Source: JBLIRR01 sp049472395
GTDB lineage: Bacteria; SZUA-182; DTGQ01; JBLIRR01
Direction of reading: 5' to 3'
Length of the DNA stretch: 64,000 nucleotides
NCBI GenBank assembly: GCA_049472395.1
Contig: JBLIRR010000030.1
Span: 1 to 64,000, forward strand
This document shows, piece by piece, positions 8,528 to 17,593 of this stretch (positions within the stretch are counted from its first letter, which is position 1; every line of letters starts with the position of its first letter). The notes below the pieces were generated by a model. It was not told the DNA's origin, did not search any database, and saw only the letters and a list, made by a program, of their open reading frames with translations. The position numbers were made by a program, and so were the translations under genes.

Positions 8528-10468
8528 CTATAAACTTAAATTTACAGCATTTTGGTCATAGGCCTGACCACTAGGTTCGTGCGAATAAAATGTATTTTTA
8601 TCTGCCAGGATACGGGTAAGTATTGTGGGGATACTTAATTTATTGCGATTATCTGGGTCTATATCTAAAAATTCTTTAATAAATGTAGTATCTTGTCTCT
8701 TATTTTTAAAATCACCATATTCCCTATAGCTTATTAAAGCATTTACAAAATCTTTTTCTTTTTTATATAGATACGCTCTATTATGGCAATATTTATACTC
8801 TTCCAAATCAATATTAAAAAGCGTGTACACAAAAATATCGTTTTCATAAATGGTAGATTGGAAAAATGATGTAGATATCCAATCATACACAACAAGCTGA
8901 AATAAAGGTAGCAAGTTTTCAAGGGTATCCTGATCACATATTAATCTAACTCTATTATTATCTGCATATCTCTCGTATAGTTTTTCGTATCTAGTTAAAA
9001 TTAAATTGGCCGCGTGTAATTTAATGGTTAAATGGCGATCAGGAAATATTTTTAATAAATTATCTATTATTTTTTTCGAATGAATATAAAACATATTATC
9101 TGACCACATTTCTTCATTTTCCCATCCCAGGTAATGTCTATTGCCAGAAAAACCTTTCATTATATATAAGATACTATTCTTATTCTTAGGACTCTTACTT
9201 TGTTTATTGGGTATAAATGCGCTCCCCGTAATGAAATATTTCACCTTGCTTCCATAGTGTAATTTTTCAAATATTTCCTTATTTTTCCGTCCATATACAA
9301 AATAGTAATCAACGTACTTTAATTCATAACAATCCCAGTTTCTTACATTATTATAAATAGTCCCTCCATGGATCCAACATACTACAGGAATACCTAGTCT
9401 TTTTGCTGCACTTACTAATACCAAATTGAGATTAAATAAAGGTAATAAAACAGTATCAGTAAAAATCAAATCTATTCTATTTACCGACAAGTATTCTTTG
9501 AATTGTAGATAAATTCTATAAATTATATCTATTCTATTGATGAAAAATAATAGCCTTTCTTCAATTATTTTATAAAAATTAATATTACAAAAAGAAAATA
9601 GATGACTATGTTCACTATTGTTTTCTTTTATAAAGTTAAAAATCATTTCATTTTGTTCAGTGGGATGTAAAAAATAATTTATAAAATATTTTTGCCTAAT
9701 TTTGTATATTTTGAATCTATTTCTTTTTAATTTATTTTTTATTACGCTAATATTATTCATTTTAATAATTAGAATATTATGCTCTTTTTTACGAAATTTA
9801 TATTCTAATATATTTTTCAAATAATCACAAAAATATTGCTTTCTTTTCATGTAATTATAAAAAAAATAGACCTTTCTTTTTAAGTACTTTCTTATCTCTA
9901 AGAACTTTCTTATATTAATGCCTTGTTTATTTTCTTGAGAATATTTTAATATTTTTATTTTAAAAGAAAATTCTTGGGCCAGTAATTTTAAAATATGATA
10001 ATAAACCGATTCATTGGTGGAAAATTGTAAATCCACGCCAATTGGCACGACATCGGTATTAAATAAAAGTATCTCAAAGGGCTCTTCTTTTTCAATAATT
10101 TTATAGACTTGGAATAACTTCACTTTTACATTGTCAAATAGCATTTTCCAATAATAACCATAACACTCAAAAGGTCTTAAATTTTCATGTGAAAATGCTT
10201 TATATCTTTTCAAAATCATATTATCCATTGTCTCAACAAATTTTTCATTATCGTGATCGAATTCTAAGCTCAATTTTTTATATTCATCATTACAATTATA
10301 ATATTGCTCAGGAAACGTAAACTTAACATTAAGCTCTTCTAGCTCTTTCATCGCTATAGGCGTTAAGGCTATAAATTTCAAATTGTGCTCTCTATAGTGT
10401 GAAATATAATTTTGGAAAAATAGCTTTACTTGATCCTGAGTTTCAAAAAAAATGAGATTTTTATTCAT
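8528..10468 (-). CDS. Large AT-rich putative glycosyltransferase, first gene of the minus unit
   Basis: A 646-residue protein rich in Lys, Ile, Asn, Tyr and Phe, markedly more AT-rich than its downstream neighbours. I do not recognise a named family. The region near residues 370-420 (PVVCWIHGGTIYNN, YVDYYFVYGRKNKEIF, KYFITGSAF) resembles GT-B surface-polysaccharide transferases, and a later TIKLHAANLI plus LFQLVVYDWISTSF matches the C-terminal donor-site layout. The start lies 3 bases after a conserved leader motif (10472-10502) and has no clear Shine-Dalgarno. The composition suggests recent acquisition. Confidence 0.55.
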   Translation of the reverse strand: MNKNLIFFETQDQVKLFFQNYISHYREHNLKFIALTPIAMKELEELNVKFTFPEQYYNCNDEYKKLSLEFDHDNEKFVETMDNMILKRYKAFSHENLRPFECYGYYWKMLFDNVKVKLFQVYKIIEKEEPFEILLFNTDVVPIGVDLQFSTNESVYYHILKLLAQEFSFKIKILKYSQENKQGINIRKFLEIRKYLKRKVYFFYNYMKRKQYFCDYLKNILEYKFRKKEHNILIIKMNNISVIKNKLKRNRFKIYKIRQKYFINYFLHPTEQNEMIFNFIKENNSEHSHLFSFCNINFYKIIEERLLFFINRIDIIYRIYLQFKEYLSVNRIDLIFTDTVLLPLFNLNLVLVSAAKRLGIPVVCWIHGGTIYNNVRNWDCYELKYVDYYFVYGRKNKEIFEKLHYGSKVKYFITGSAFIPNKQSKSPKNKNSILYIMKGFSGNRHYLGWENEEMWSDNMFYIHSKKIIDNLLKIFPDRHLTIKLHAANLILTRYEKLYERYADNNRVRLICDQDTLENLLPLFQLVVYDWISTSFFQSTIYENDIFVYTLFNIDLEEYKYCHNRAYLYKKEKDFVNALISYREYGDFKNKRQDTTFIKEFLDIDPDNRNKLSIPTILTRILADKNTFYSHEPSGQAYDQNAVNLSL

Positions 10469-10471
10469 TCT

Positions 10472-10502
10472 TAAATATAGCTCCGCTCCCTTACTTACAT
10501 TT
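10472..10502 (-). promoter_or_regulatory. Conserved leader motif, copy A (ops-like)
   Basis: On the minus strand this reads GTAAGTAAGGGAGCGGAGCT followed by ATATT, ending just before the start codon of the 8528-10468 gene. It matches copy B with 5 differences in 25 bases. The downstream ATG lacks a normal Shine-Dalgarno, so the motif occupies the place of the ribosome-binding region. Confidence 0.6.
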
Positions 10503-10629
10503 TAGTTCCTTCAATTTTTTTATTAAGCATAGTCTAATTGCAACAATAGATCAATAACTGGCTGTATCTTCCTCTTTATTCTCTTTATTATTCTTCACTG
10601 CATTACATTTTCATAATAGCTGTATCCTA

Positions 10630-10658
10630 TTGACAAAGCTTAATCTAATAAATATACT
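10630..10658 (+). promoter_or_regulatory. Near-consensus sigma70-type promoter
   Basis: TTGACA at 10630-10635, a 17-base spacer, and TATACT at 10653-10658 (5 of 6 to TATAAT). It points at the KdnB-like gene 120 bases downstream and is the best candidate for the promoter of the whole 10780-19204 unit. Confidence 0.7.
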
Positions 10659-10779
10659 TATGTAACTAATTGAAAATCTATTGTATCCCTTGTATAGAAA
10701 AGTCCCATATTTAATTAGAGCACTTAAGTGGTGAAAATTTTTAATATACTATTAATATAACCAAAGAGAAGAGGTAATA

Positions 10780-11934
10780 ATGTTCCCATTCAATTTTAAG
10801 TTACACACAAATATGAGGTTTGGGGAAGGGATTTCAAGAAATATTGTGCAATATCTGACAGAACTGGGTTTTAAAAACATAGGAATTATTATTGATAAGG
10901 CTATAGTAAACCTTGAAATCACCAATCAAGTAATTGAAAACCTCAATAATGCTTCAATAGCTTTTAAGATTTATGAAAATATAGTATCCGAACCGAATTA
11001 TGATTATCTTGATGAATTTAAGAAAAATTTTATTAATCAAAGATTTCAGGCTCTCATAGGAATAGGTGGGGGCAGCACCTTGGACCTATCAAAAGGTATT
11101 GCCACTCTCCTTGCCAATCCTGGTCCTGCTATTCAATATAGAGGATTTCCTGAATTACAAAATAAACCATTACCGGTAATCGCGATCCCCACCACATCTG
11201 GAAGCGGGAGTGAAGTCACGTATAACGCCGTATTTACCGATGCGAAGCAAAAGAAAAAATTAGGGATCAACTCAGAATATAATTATCCTGTTATGGCAAT
11301 TATAGATCCCTTGTTTACTGTGAGTTGTCCGAAATCTGTAACCATATCCTCCGGAGCAGATGCTCTGGTGCATACTCTTGAAAGTTATGTGCATAAGAAT
11401 CATACTCCTTTCTCAAGAATTCTTTCAAAAGGAGCTTTCCAATTATTGTTTAATAATTTAATGCTCATTTTGAATAATCTTGATGATATCAATATTCGCT
11501 CTAATCTTGCTCTAGGGGCTTACTTAGCTGGGTCAGCTTTAATTAATGCGGGTCCAGGTCCTTCCGGAGCTTTTTCTTATCCTTTAGGAGCAGTATATAA
11601 GGTACCGCACGGATATGCCGGGGCAGTGTTTCTTGCCCATATTACCCGTATCAACGTAGAAAAGGGGTATAGGGATTATGCTGAACTTTTTGATTTAATT
11701 GATGATGTTGATCGAAATCTCTCTTTCGAAAGGAAAAATATTGAATTTGCAATCAAGATTCAAGAACTCATGAATACACTGGAAATTCCCAAGAGTCTAA
11801 GTTTCTATAACCTTGGTCCGACAGATATTGAATTTCTCATCGACCAGTATGATCTTTTAAAACCTGTGATCGACTCAAATCCTATGAGAATAACCAAAGA
11901 AGATGTTCAGAAAATGATGAACACATTAGCCTAA
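10780..11934 (+). CDS. kdnB: Iron-type alcohol dehydrogenase, KdnB-like
   Basis: The 384-residue protein has the group III Fe-ADH layout: IGIGGGSTLDLSKGI (NAD-binding), TTSGSGSEVT, and the metal region GADALVHTLESY, with the Asp and first His present, then KVPHGYAGAV with another His. The His normally found about 14 residues before that last one (VHGMAHPLG in FucO) is replaced in GAFSYPLG, so the metal site is atypical. KdnB of Shewanella belongs to this family and oxidises C8 of Kdo. The adjacent aminotransferase 12 bases downstream resembles KdnA, which supports the pairing. Other sugar-alcohol substrates remain possible. Confidence 0.68.
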   Translation: MFPFNFKLHTNMRFGEGISRNIVQYLTELGFKNIGIIIDKAIVNLEITNQVIENLNNASIAFKIYENIVSEPNYDYLDEFKKNFINQRFQALIGIGGGSTLDLSKGIATLLANPGPAIQYRGFPELQNKPLPVIAIPTTSGSGSEVTYNAVFTDAKQKKKLGINSEYNYPVMAIIDPLFTVSCPKSVTISSGADALVHTLESYVHKNHTPFSRILSKGAFQLLFNNLMLILNNLDDINIRSNLALGAYLAGSALINAGPGPSGAFSYPLGAVYKVPHGYAGAVFLAHITRINVEKGYRDYAELFDLIDDVDRNLSFERKNIEFAIKIQELMNTLEIPKSLSFYNLGPTDIEFLIDQYDLLKPVIDSNPMRITKEDVQKMMNTLA

Positions 11935-11946
11935 GAAAGGGAAAAT

Positions 11947-13119
11947 ATGCCTGGATTTGAATTAATTGGTGAAGAGGAAAAGCAAGGAGTCATAGATATT
12001 TTTAATAAGGGTGGCGTGCTTTATAGATATGCCCTTAATGACAGAAGACAAAATATATTCAGGGTTGATGATTTTGAAAAAGAAATAGCCAAAAAAGTCG
12101 GCGTGAATCATGCGCTTTGCGTGTGTAATGGTACCGCAGCTCTTAAGCTTTCTTTATTTGCATTAGGCATTCGTGCGGGGGATGAAGTTATTACCCAAAG
12201 TTTTACTTTTATTGCGACGGTTGAAGCTATCTTGGAATTAGGTGCCATTCCGGTAATAACAGATATTGATAGATCCTTAAATATGGATCCTAGTAGCCTT
12301 GAAAAAAAAATCACAAAGAAAACAAAAGCGATAATTCCGGTGCATATGGCCGGTGTAGCAGCGAAGATGGATGAAATCATTACGATTGCAGAAAAATATA
12401 ATCTCCCAATTCTTGAAGATAGTGCGCAAGCTCTTGGAGCAACATATAAAGGCCAATGTTTAGGCACAATAGGGAAAGTAGGGATCTATAGTTTAGATAT
12501 CGGTAAGATTATCACTACTGGAGAAGGCGGAGTTGTGGTGACTAATGATAAAGATATATTTTTAAAAGCCCGGGAGTACTCTGATCATGGTCATGAACAA
12601 AATCCAAATGTTCCTCGGGGAGAAGATACACGCAGACATTGGGGATTTAATTATAAAACAACGGAACTTCATGGAGCCATCGGATTAGCACAACTTAAAA
12701 AACTTGATTTTATTCTTAATAAGCAAAAAGCAAATAAAATGTATATAAAAAAAGGGATCAGTGATATTAAGGGAATCGAATTCAGAGAAATCCCCAATCC
12801 TGACGGAGATGCCAGTGATTGTCTTATATTCTTCCTTGACTCAAAAGATCGGGCAACTGCTTTTGCGAAAAAGCTCTCATCTCAAGGCATAGGTACAAAA
12901 AATCTGCCTGATGCTATTAATTGGCATTATGCTGGTACATGGTCTCATATTTTCAATAATTATCCTGACCTCAAAGGGAAAAATCTGGATGAAGTCTGGA
13001 GTCAATCTTCCGGCTATTTGAGAAGGGCGATTGCCCTTCCCATAATGGTAAATATGACTGAAGAAACATTAGAGCATATTATAGAAACAGTGAAAGCCGT
13101 TGCACGAGAAGTTTATTAA
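11947..13119 (+). CDS. kdnA: DegT/DnrJ/EryC1 aminotransferase, KdnA-like
   Basis: The 390-residue PLP enzyme starts MPGFELIGEEEK, close to what I recall for the KdnA N-terminus (8-amino-3,8-dideoxy-manno-octulosonate transaminase). The fold-type I motifs are clear: VCNGTAALKLS, GDEVITQSFTF, ILEDSAQALGA (PLP ring Asp) and the catalytic Lys in SLDIGKIITTGEGG. It follows the KdnB-like dehydrogenase by 12 bases. Together they would oxidise then aminate a terminal sugar carbon. If the substrate is Kdo, the product is Kdo8N; it could instead modify a nonulosonic acid precursor of the same operon. Confidence 0.75.
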   Translation: MPGFELIGEEEKQGVIDIFNKGGVLYRYALNDRRQNIFRVDDFEKEIAKKVGVNHALCVCNGTAALKLSLFALGIRAGDEVITQSFTFIATVEAILELGAIPVITDIDRSLNMDPSSLEKKITKKTKAIIPVHMAGVAAKMDEIITIAEKYNLPILEDSAQALGATYKGQCLGTIGKVGIYSLDIGKIITTGEGGVVVTNDKDIFLKAREYSDHGHEQNPNVPRGEDTRRHWGFNYKTTELHGAIGLAQLKKLDFILNKQKANKMYIKKGISDIKGIEFREIPNPDGDASDCLIFFLDSKDRATAFAKKLSSQGIGTKNLPDAINWHYAGTWSHIFNNYPDLKGKNLDEVWSQSSGYLRRAIALPIMVNMTEETLEHIIETVKAVAREVY

Positions 13120-13221
13120 GTCATCTTTTAACAAAGCATTAAATCAGTGTATGGATTTAAGCTCACCATGTGCCATTGGGGCAAGTTATATTTTAATAAT
13201 TAAAAAGAGGACTAAAGAAAC

Positions 13222-13830
13222 ATGAAAGTTGTAATACTTGGTGCCGGAAGTACCGCACAAAGCGTTGCTTCGATATTATTAGATGACCGAAATTTTGAGA
13301 TAGTCGGTTTTACAGATTTAGATGATAAATCAAAAAATAACAAAATATTAGGAATAAATATAATAGGCTCCCACACTATTTTAAAGGATCTTTATAAAAA
13401 AGGAATTTGTGGAGCTGTAGTTGCAATCGGATATGATAATAACCTCAGAGAAAAATATTTTCACGAATTACTCGATATAGGATTTGAAATGATAAATGTC
13501 ATTCATTCCAGTGCTATCATTGACACACACGCACGTTTAAGCCAGGGAGTAATTGTTGGCCCTGGGTGCATACTCTCACCGATGGTGACAATAGATCAAA
13601 ATACTATTTTAGAGGCAGGGACTATCATCGGCTCTAATACACAAATTGCCGATAATGTGTATTTTGGAGTGGGATGTTGTATAAGCGGGGGAAATTTTAT
13701 AAAGCGTAACGCATTTTTGGGATCAGGGTGTTCTGTGGCGCCTTTTGTAACTATCGGGAAGAATGCAAAAATTAACCCCGGCAGCGCTGTGATAGAAAAT
13801 ATAGCCGATACCGCACGCAGCACAGCTTAA
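13222..13830 (+). CDS. NeuD/PglD-family sugar acyltransferase-like protein
   Basis: The 202 residues comprise an N-terminal Rossmann-like PglD_N domain (VVILGAGSTAQSVASIL) and a left-handed beta-helix of hexapeptide repeats from about residue 95 (VIVGPGCILSPMVTIDQNTI onward). NeuD and PglD use acetyl-CoA to acetylate amino sugars or sialic acids. The His of the usual EHDC segment is not seen here (NTQIADNV), so catalysis may differ. It lies in the KdnAB-NeuB-NeuA unit, 102 bases after the aminotransferase. Confidence 0.75.
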   Translation: MKVVILGAGSTAQSVASILLDDRNFEIVGFTDLDDKSKNNKILGINIIGSHTILKDLYKKGICGAVVAIGYDNNLREKYFHELLDIGFEMINVIHSSAIIDTHARLSQGVIVGPGCILSPMVTIDQNTILEAGTIIGSNTQIADNVYFGVGCCISGGNFIKRNAFLGSGCSVAPFVTIGKNAKINPGSAVIENIADTARSTA

Positions 13831-13834
13831 ACTT

Positions 13835-14830
13835 ATGAGCAAGGCAGAACATAATAATAAATTAGTATTGGTTACAGGGGGGGCTGGATATAAAGGGTCA
13901 ACACTTTGCCGAGAATTACTTTATGAAGGGTATCGGGTTCGCGTAATTGATAACTTGATGTATGGGGGACGCTCACTTACAGGGCTGTTTAATCATCCCT
14001 GCTTTGAATTTATCAAAGGAGATATTACTAATCATAAGGATATAAATAGGGTATTGGAAGGAGTTACTGACGTTATTCATTTAGCTGCAATAGTAGGGGA
14101 TAAGCCGTGCGAACGAAATCCTAAGCGATCAATAGAAGTAAACTATAAAGGTACTCAGTTGCTTGCAGATGCAACAAGAAAAAAGAATATTGATCATTTT
14201 ATATTTGCATCTACATGCAGCAATTATGGGATTGCCGATACTCACACACCAGCAACAGAGGAACGTGAATTGAATCCTATGTCATTATATGCAGAGACAA
14301 AAATTGATTGTGAACAATATCTATCTCAATTAAGCACTGATGATGCTCACTTTCAGGCTACATCATTGCGTTTTAGTACAGGCTTCGGGATTTCCGGGAG
14401 GACACGTTTTGATCTTACCGTTAATTCCTTTGCTTATGAGGCATTAAAAAATAAAAAACTCATAGTATTTGCGGAAGAAGCGTGGCGTCCCTTTACTCAT
14501 GTATTAGATATTGCCAAAATCTATTGCCGTTTTTTAGAAATTCCGAAAGAACAATTTCCTGGGATGATATTTAACGCTGGATGGAATGAACAAAATTATA
14601 TGAAAAAAGATATTGTCAATATTATCAAAGAAGTAATTGAAAATGTTGAAATAGATTTTATTAATACTATCGAGGATAAACGTAGTTATCGTGTGGATTT
14701 TACAAAGATTAATGAAATCCTCCAATTTAAGCCCTTAATGTCGGTTAAAGATGGCGTCACAGAATTAGTAAAGGCAATTCAAGCTGGTCTTTTGACTGAC
14801 CAGGATTTTGAGAGTAACAGATTAAAGTAA
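13835..14830 (+). CDS. NAD-dependent epimerase/dehydratase (extended SDR)
   Basis: The 331-residue protein has VTGGAGYKGSTLCREL (GxxGxxG), VIDNLMYGGRSL, IHLAAIVGD, a Ser/Thr-containing STCSNYGI strand and the catalytic YAETK (YxxxK). This is the UDP-glucose 4-epimerase/dTDP-glucose dehydratase superfamily. It starts 4 bases after the NeuD-like gene and ends 5 bases before NeuB, so it is cotranscribed with nonulosonic acid genes. It could supply a C4-epimerised or keto-sugar precursor; the exact reaction is not readable. Confidence 0.85.
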   Translation: MSKAEHNNKLVLVTGGAGYKGSTLCRELLYEGYRVRVIDNLMYGGRSLTGLFNHPCFEFIKGDITNHKDINRVLEGVTDVIHLAAIVGDKPCERNPKRSIEVNYKGTQLLADATRKKNIDHFIFASTCSNYGIADTHTPATEERELNPMSLYAETKIDCEQYLSQLSTDDAHFQATSLRFSTGFGISGRTRFDLTVNSFAYEALKNKKLIVFAEEAWRPFTHVLDIAKIYCRFLEIPKEQFPGMIFNAGWNEQNYMKKDIVNIIKEVIENVEIDFINTIEDKRSYRVDFTKINEILQFKPLMSVKDGVTELVKAIQAGLLTDQDFESNRLK

Positions 14831-14835
14831 ATAGT

Positions 14836-15900
14836 ATGCGCATAAAAATAGGAAATAAATGGATAGGAAAGAGTGAGCCTGTGTTTATTATTGCAGAAAT
14901 TGGGGTGAACCATAATGGTGATCCCGATTTAGCAAAAAAGATGATTGATATTGCTCTGCAGATGGGCGCTGATGCCGTTAAATTCCAATCATTTATGACA
15001 GAAAAAATAATAACTGAGGCTGCGCCCGGGGCTGAATATCTTATGAAAGCGACACATGGTAAAGAGAGTTGGTTTACGATTTTAAAGAGCTTAGAACTTA
15101 CAAAAGAGACTCAAACCCAGTTATTTAAGTATTGCGCTGAGAAAAATATTATTTTTCTTTCAACACCTTATGATGAAGAAAGTGCGGATTTTTTAAATTC
15201 ATTGGGGGTTTCTGCTTTGAAAATAGCCTCCACTGATCTTAATAATATCCCGCTCTTAAAGCATGTTGCCCTTTACGGGAAACCAATTCTTCTTTCAACC
15301 GGCATGTCAACCTTAGAGGAAATAAAGCAAAGCATCTTCACCATTAAAGAGGAAGGAAACGATCACATAGTATTATTGCAATGTACCTCAAATTATCCCC
15401 CTGCTGTAGAAGATACAAATTTAAATGTTATTCGCACCCTTAGAAAAGAATGTGGTCTGTTAGTCGGCTTTTCGGATCACCTTGCATGCGTGCAAGGAGC
15501 TATTGCTGCTGTTGCTCTAGGAGCTTGTATATATGAAGTCCATTATACACTTGATCGTACACTGCCGGGACCTGATCAAAAAAGTTCAGTAGAACCTCAA
15601 GAATTACAACGCATTATTGATGATATCCGCTTTACGGAAAAGCTTTTAGGTTCGGGCATCAAGGATGTTACTCCTTCTGAAATGGAGACCCGGCAAAAAC
15701 TAAGGAAAAGTATAGTTGCGACCAAAAATATCATCGCGGGGGAAAAAATAACAATGGATAAGCTTGGAATAAAAAGACCTGGCACGGGATTGTCCCCTCA
15801 CTATTTATATTCTTTGCTGGGAAAAATAGCAAAAAACAATATAAAAAAAGATTCCCTCATTTCATTTCAGGATATTGTCGAGGAAACATCGCACAAATGA
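14836..15900 (+). CDS. neuB: NeuB-family nonulosonic acid synthase
   Basis: The 354 residues form a PEP-dependent TIM barrel plus a C-terminal antifreeze-like SAF domain. Hallmarks are IAEIGVNHNGD, DAVKFQSF, STPYDEESADFL, LKIASTDLNN, ILLSTGMSTLEEI, LQCTSNYPP, VGFSDH and the end-linker RPGTGLSP. These enzymes condense PEP with ManNAc or a 6-deoxy diamino-hexose to a nine-carbon acid. The NeuA cytidylyltransferase three genes downstream would activate the product. Whether it makes Neu5Ac, legionaminic or another acid is open: no NeuC/LegG hydrolysing epimerase is visible in this unit. Confidence 0.92.
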   Translation: MRIKIGNKWIGKSEPVFIIAEIGVNHNGDPDLAKKMIDIALQMGADAVKFQSFMTEKIITEAAPGAEYLMKATHGKESWFTILKSLELTKETQTQLFKYCAEKNIIFLSTPYDEESADFLNSLGVSALKIASTDLNNIPLLKHVALYGKPILLSTGMSTLEEIKQSIFTIKEEGNDHIVLLQCTSNYPPAVEDTNLNVIRTLRKECGLLVGFSDHLACVQGAIAAVALGACIYEVHYTLDRTLPGPDQKSSVEPQELQRIIDDIRFTEKLLGSGIKDVTPSEMETRQKLRKSIVATKNIIAGEKITMDKLGIKRPGTGLSPHYLYSLLGKIAKNNIKKDSLISFQDIVEETSHK

Positions 15901-16487
15901 CTACCTCTTTTGTTGTGAGAGAATTAACAGTTGACGATGTGGCTAAATTGGAACGATTTTTATTATTACTTCCGGATACAGTATATGATCTCTGGAATCG
16001 ATTTGGATTTTCTTCTGTTGACTTCACACCTAAAGAAGTTGCTTATACACAATGCACCCTGCCCCCTTCATTAGAAAAAGGATTTATAGCCATAAATGAA
16101 ACTGAAGAAGCCATTGCTTATTCATATCTACGATTTTTCCCCGGGAAAAAAACAAAAAAAAGTAATGCGTCTCTCGGCATAGTTGTTGCCCCTGCGTATC
16201 AGGGTCAAGGAGTGGGGATGAAGCTTATGCACCATATGCATAATTGGGCAAAAAAAAACAAAATAAAAAAAATTTGGCTCGCAACGTATAGCAGAAATAA
16301 ACCCGCCTTAAATTTATATAAAAGGCTTGGATATGAAATAGAAGGGATTTTTGTCTATGATGAATTCGGGCACCACGGCTGGGATCATGTTGTATCAATG
16401 GCCTTAATGCTTGACGAAAAACTATACAATGCCAATGAAATAAGAGAATCTATAATAAATGAAATAGAAAAGGACACAAATAAATAA
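15897..16487 (+). CDS. GNAT-family N-acetyltransferase
   Basis: The 196-residue protein carries the GNAT core: LGIVVAPAYQGQGVGMKL (acetyl-CoA pyrophosphate loop QGQGVG), then WLATYSRNKPALNLYKRLGY. Start and preceding stop overlap as ATGA. Its place between NeuB and a sugar aminotransferase suggests N-acetylation of an amino group put on by that aminotransferase, as in LegH or PseH steps. Substrate inferred only. Confidence 0.85.
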   Translation: MTTSFVVRELTVDDVAKLERFLLLLPDTVYDLWNRFGFSSVDFTPKEVAYTQCTLPPSLEKGFIAINETEEAIAYSYLRFFPGKKTKKSNASLGIVVAPAYQGQGVGMKLMHHMHNWAKKNKIKKIWLATYSRNKPALNLYKRLGYEIEGIFVYDEFGHHGWDHVVSMALMLDEKLYNANEIRESIINEIEKDTNK

Positions 16488-17593
16488 TGAAAATACCATG
16501 GGCTCATCCTTGGCTAGATGAGAATGAGAGAGAAGAACTCATTGCGGCGTTTGACTCAACGTGGCTCTCTATGGGGCCGAGGACAAAATTACTTGAAGAA
16601 CGGATGCAACACTACATTGGAGGGAAGCATGCCATAGCAGTTTCAAATGGGACTGATGCGCTGGATCTTGCCCTTAAAGCCCTTAATGTAGGACCAGGAG
16701 ATGAAGTTATTGTTCCCGCCATGACCTACGTGGCAACTGTTAATTCAGTATTATATCAACACGCCACGCCACTTTTTGCGGATATTCAATTAGAGACCTT
16801 TAATATTGATCCCTGCGCAATAGAACAATTAATTACGAAAAAGACAAAATGTATTATGTATATTGATTATGGAGGTAATCCTGCAGATCATAAAAGATTA
16901 CAATATCTCTCTAAACAATCAGGTATTCCTTTACTGCAGGATGCTGCCCAGTCACTGGGGGGAGAGTCTGATGGAGAGAAACTGTGTAAACAAGGTTTAG
17001 TAAGTACAACGAGTTTTCATATTGCAAAGCTCATGACCACAATTGAAGGAGGGATGGTATTCACCGAAGATGATAACATTGCCACGAATATTAGAATGAT
17101 GCGTAACCAAGGGGAAGATTTAATAAAAAAGTATATTCATAAGGTATTGGGAACTAATTCTCGAATGACCGATCTGCACGCAGCCATCGGCCTCAGACAA
17201 ATGGATAAATTTGAACAAATTCTTAAGAAACGAGAGCAGATCGCTCAGTTCTACTATTCTTGCTTTTCTTCATCTGATAAAATTACACTTCCAATCGTGA
17301 AAAAAGGGAATAAATGCGGGTGGTTTTTTTCCCCAATCTTGGTAGAAAATAGAGATAAGATCACGAAAGAGTTAAATGATAAAGGGATCGCAACCCGCAT
17401 AGCGTATCCTATGCCAGTATATGAACAAGAATTTTTCATTAAGTTTCGGAAACCAGAGATTAAATACGACTGCCTACATGCTAAATGGATGACAGAGCGC
17501 GTGATAAATTTGCCTATGTTCCATACTATGACAGAGAAACAATTACACTATATTGTTGAGAATGTGTTAGCAGCTGTGAATAAATATGTCTAA
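16487..17593 (+). CDS. DegT/DnrJ/EryC1 sugar aminotransferase
   Basis: The 368 residues begin IPWAHPWLDENEREEL and carry AVSNGTDALDLALKAL, PGDEVIVPAMTY, LLQDAAQSLGG and the Lys-bearing SFHIAKLMTTIEGGM. This is the PLP-dependent sugar 3- or 4-aminotransferase family (LegC/PseC/DesI-like). The TIEGG in place of the usual TGEGG is a mild deviation. Its start overlaps the GNAT stop by one base and its end overlaps the next gene by 8 bases, indicating tight coupling. It probably aminates a keto-sugar later acetylated by the GNAT. Confidence 0.88.
   Translation: MKIPWAHPWLDENEREELIAAFDSTWLSMGPRTKLLEERMQHYIGGKHAIAVSNGTDALDLALKALNVGPGDEVIVPAMTYVATVNSVLYQHATPLFADIQLETFNIDPCAIEQLITKKTKCIMYIDYGGNPADHKRLQYLSKQSGIPLLQDAAQSLGGESDGEKLCKQGLVSTTSFHIAKLMTTIEGGMVFTEDDNIATNIRMMRNQGEDLIKKYIHKVLGTNSRMTDLHAAIGLRQMDKFEQILKKREQIAQFYYSCFSSSDKITLPIVKKGNKCGWFFSPILVENRDKITKELNDKGIATRIAYPMPVYEQEFFIKFRKPEIKYDCLHAKWMTERVINLPMFHTMTEKQLHYIVENVLAAVNKYV

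Larger units (their letters stand above)
10469..10779. other. Divergent intergenic region between the two transcription units
   Basis: These 311 bases separate the minus-strand gene 8528-10468 from the plus-strand KdnB-like gene. They hold one copy of the GCGGAGCT leader motif (minus), a strong plus-strand sigma70-like promoter, and a weak minus-strand candidate (TTGATC at 10549-10554, 17-base spacer, TATGCT at 10526-10531). I see no small ORF or structured RNA I can support. Confidence 0.6.
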
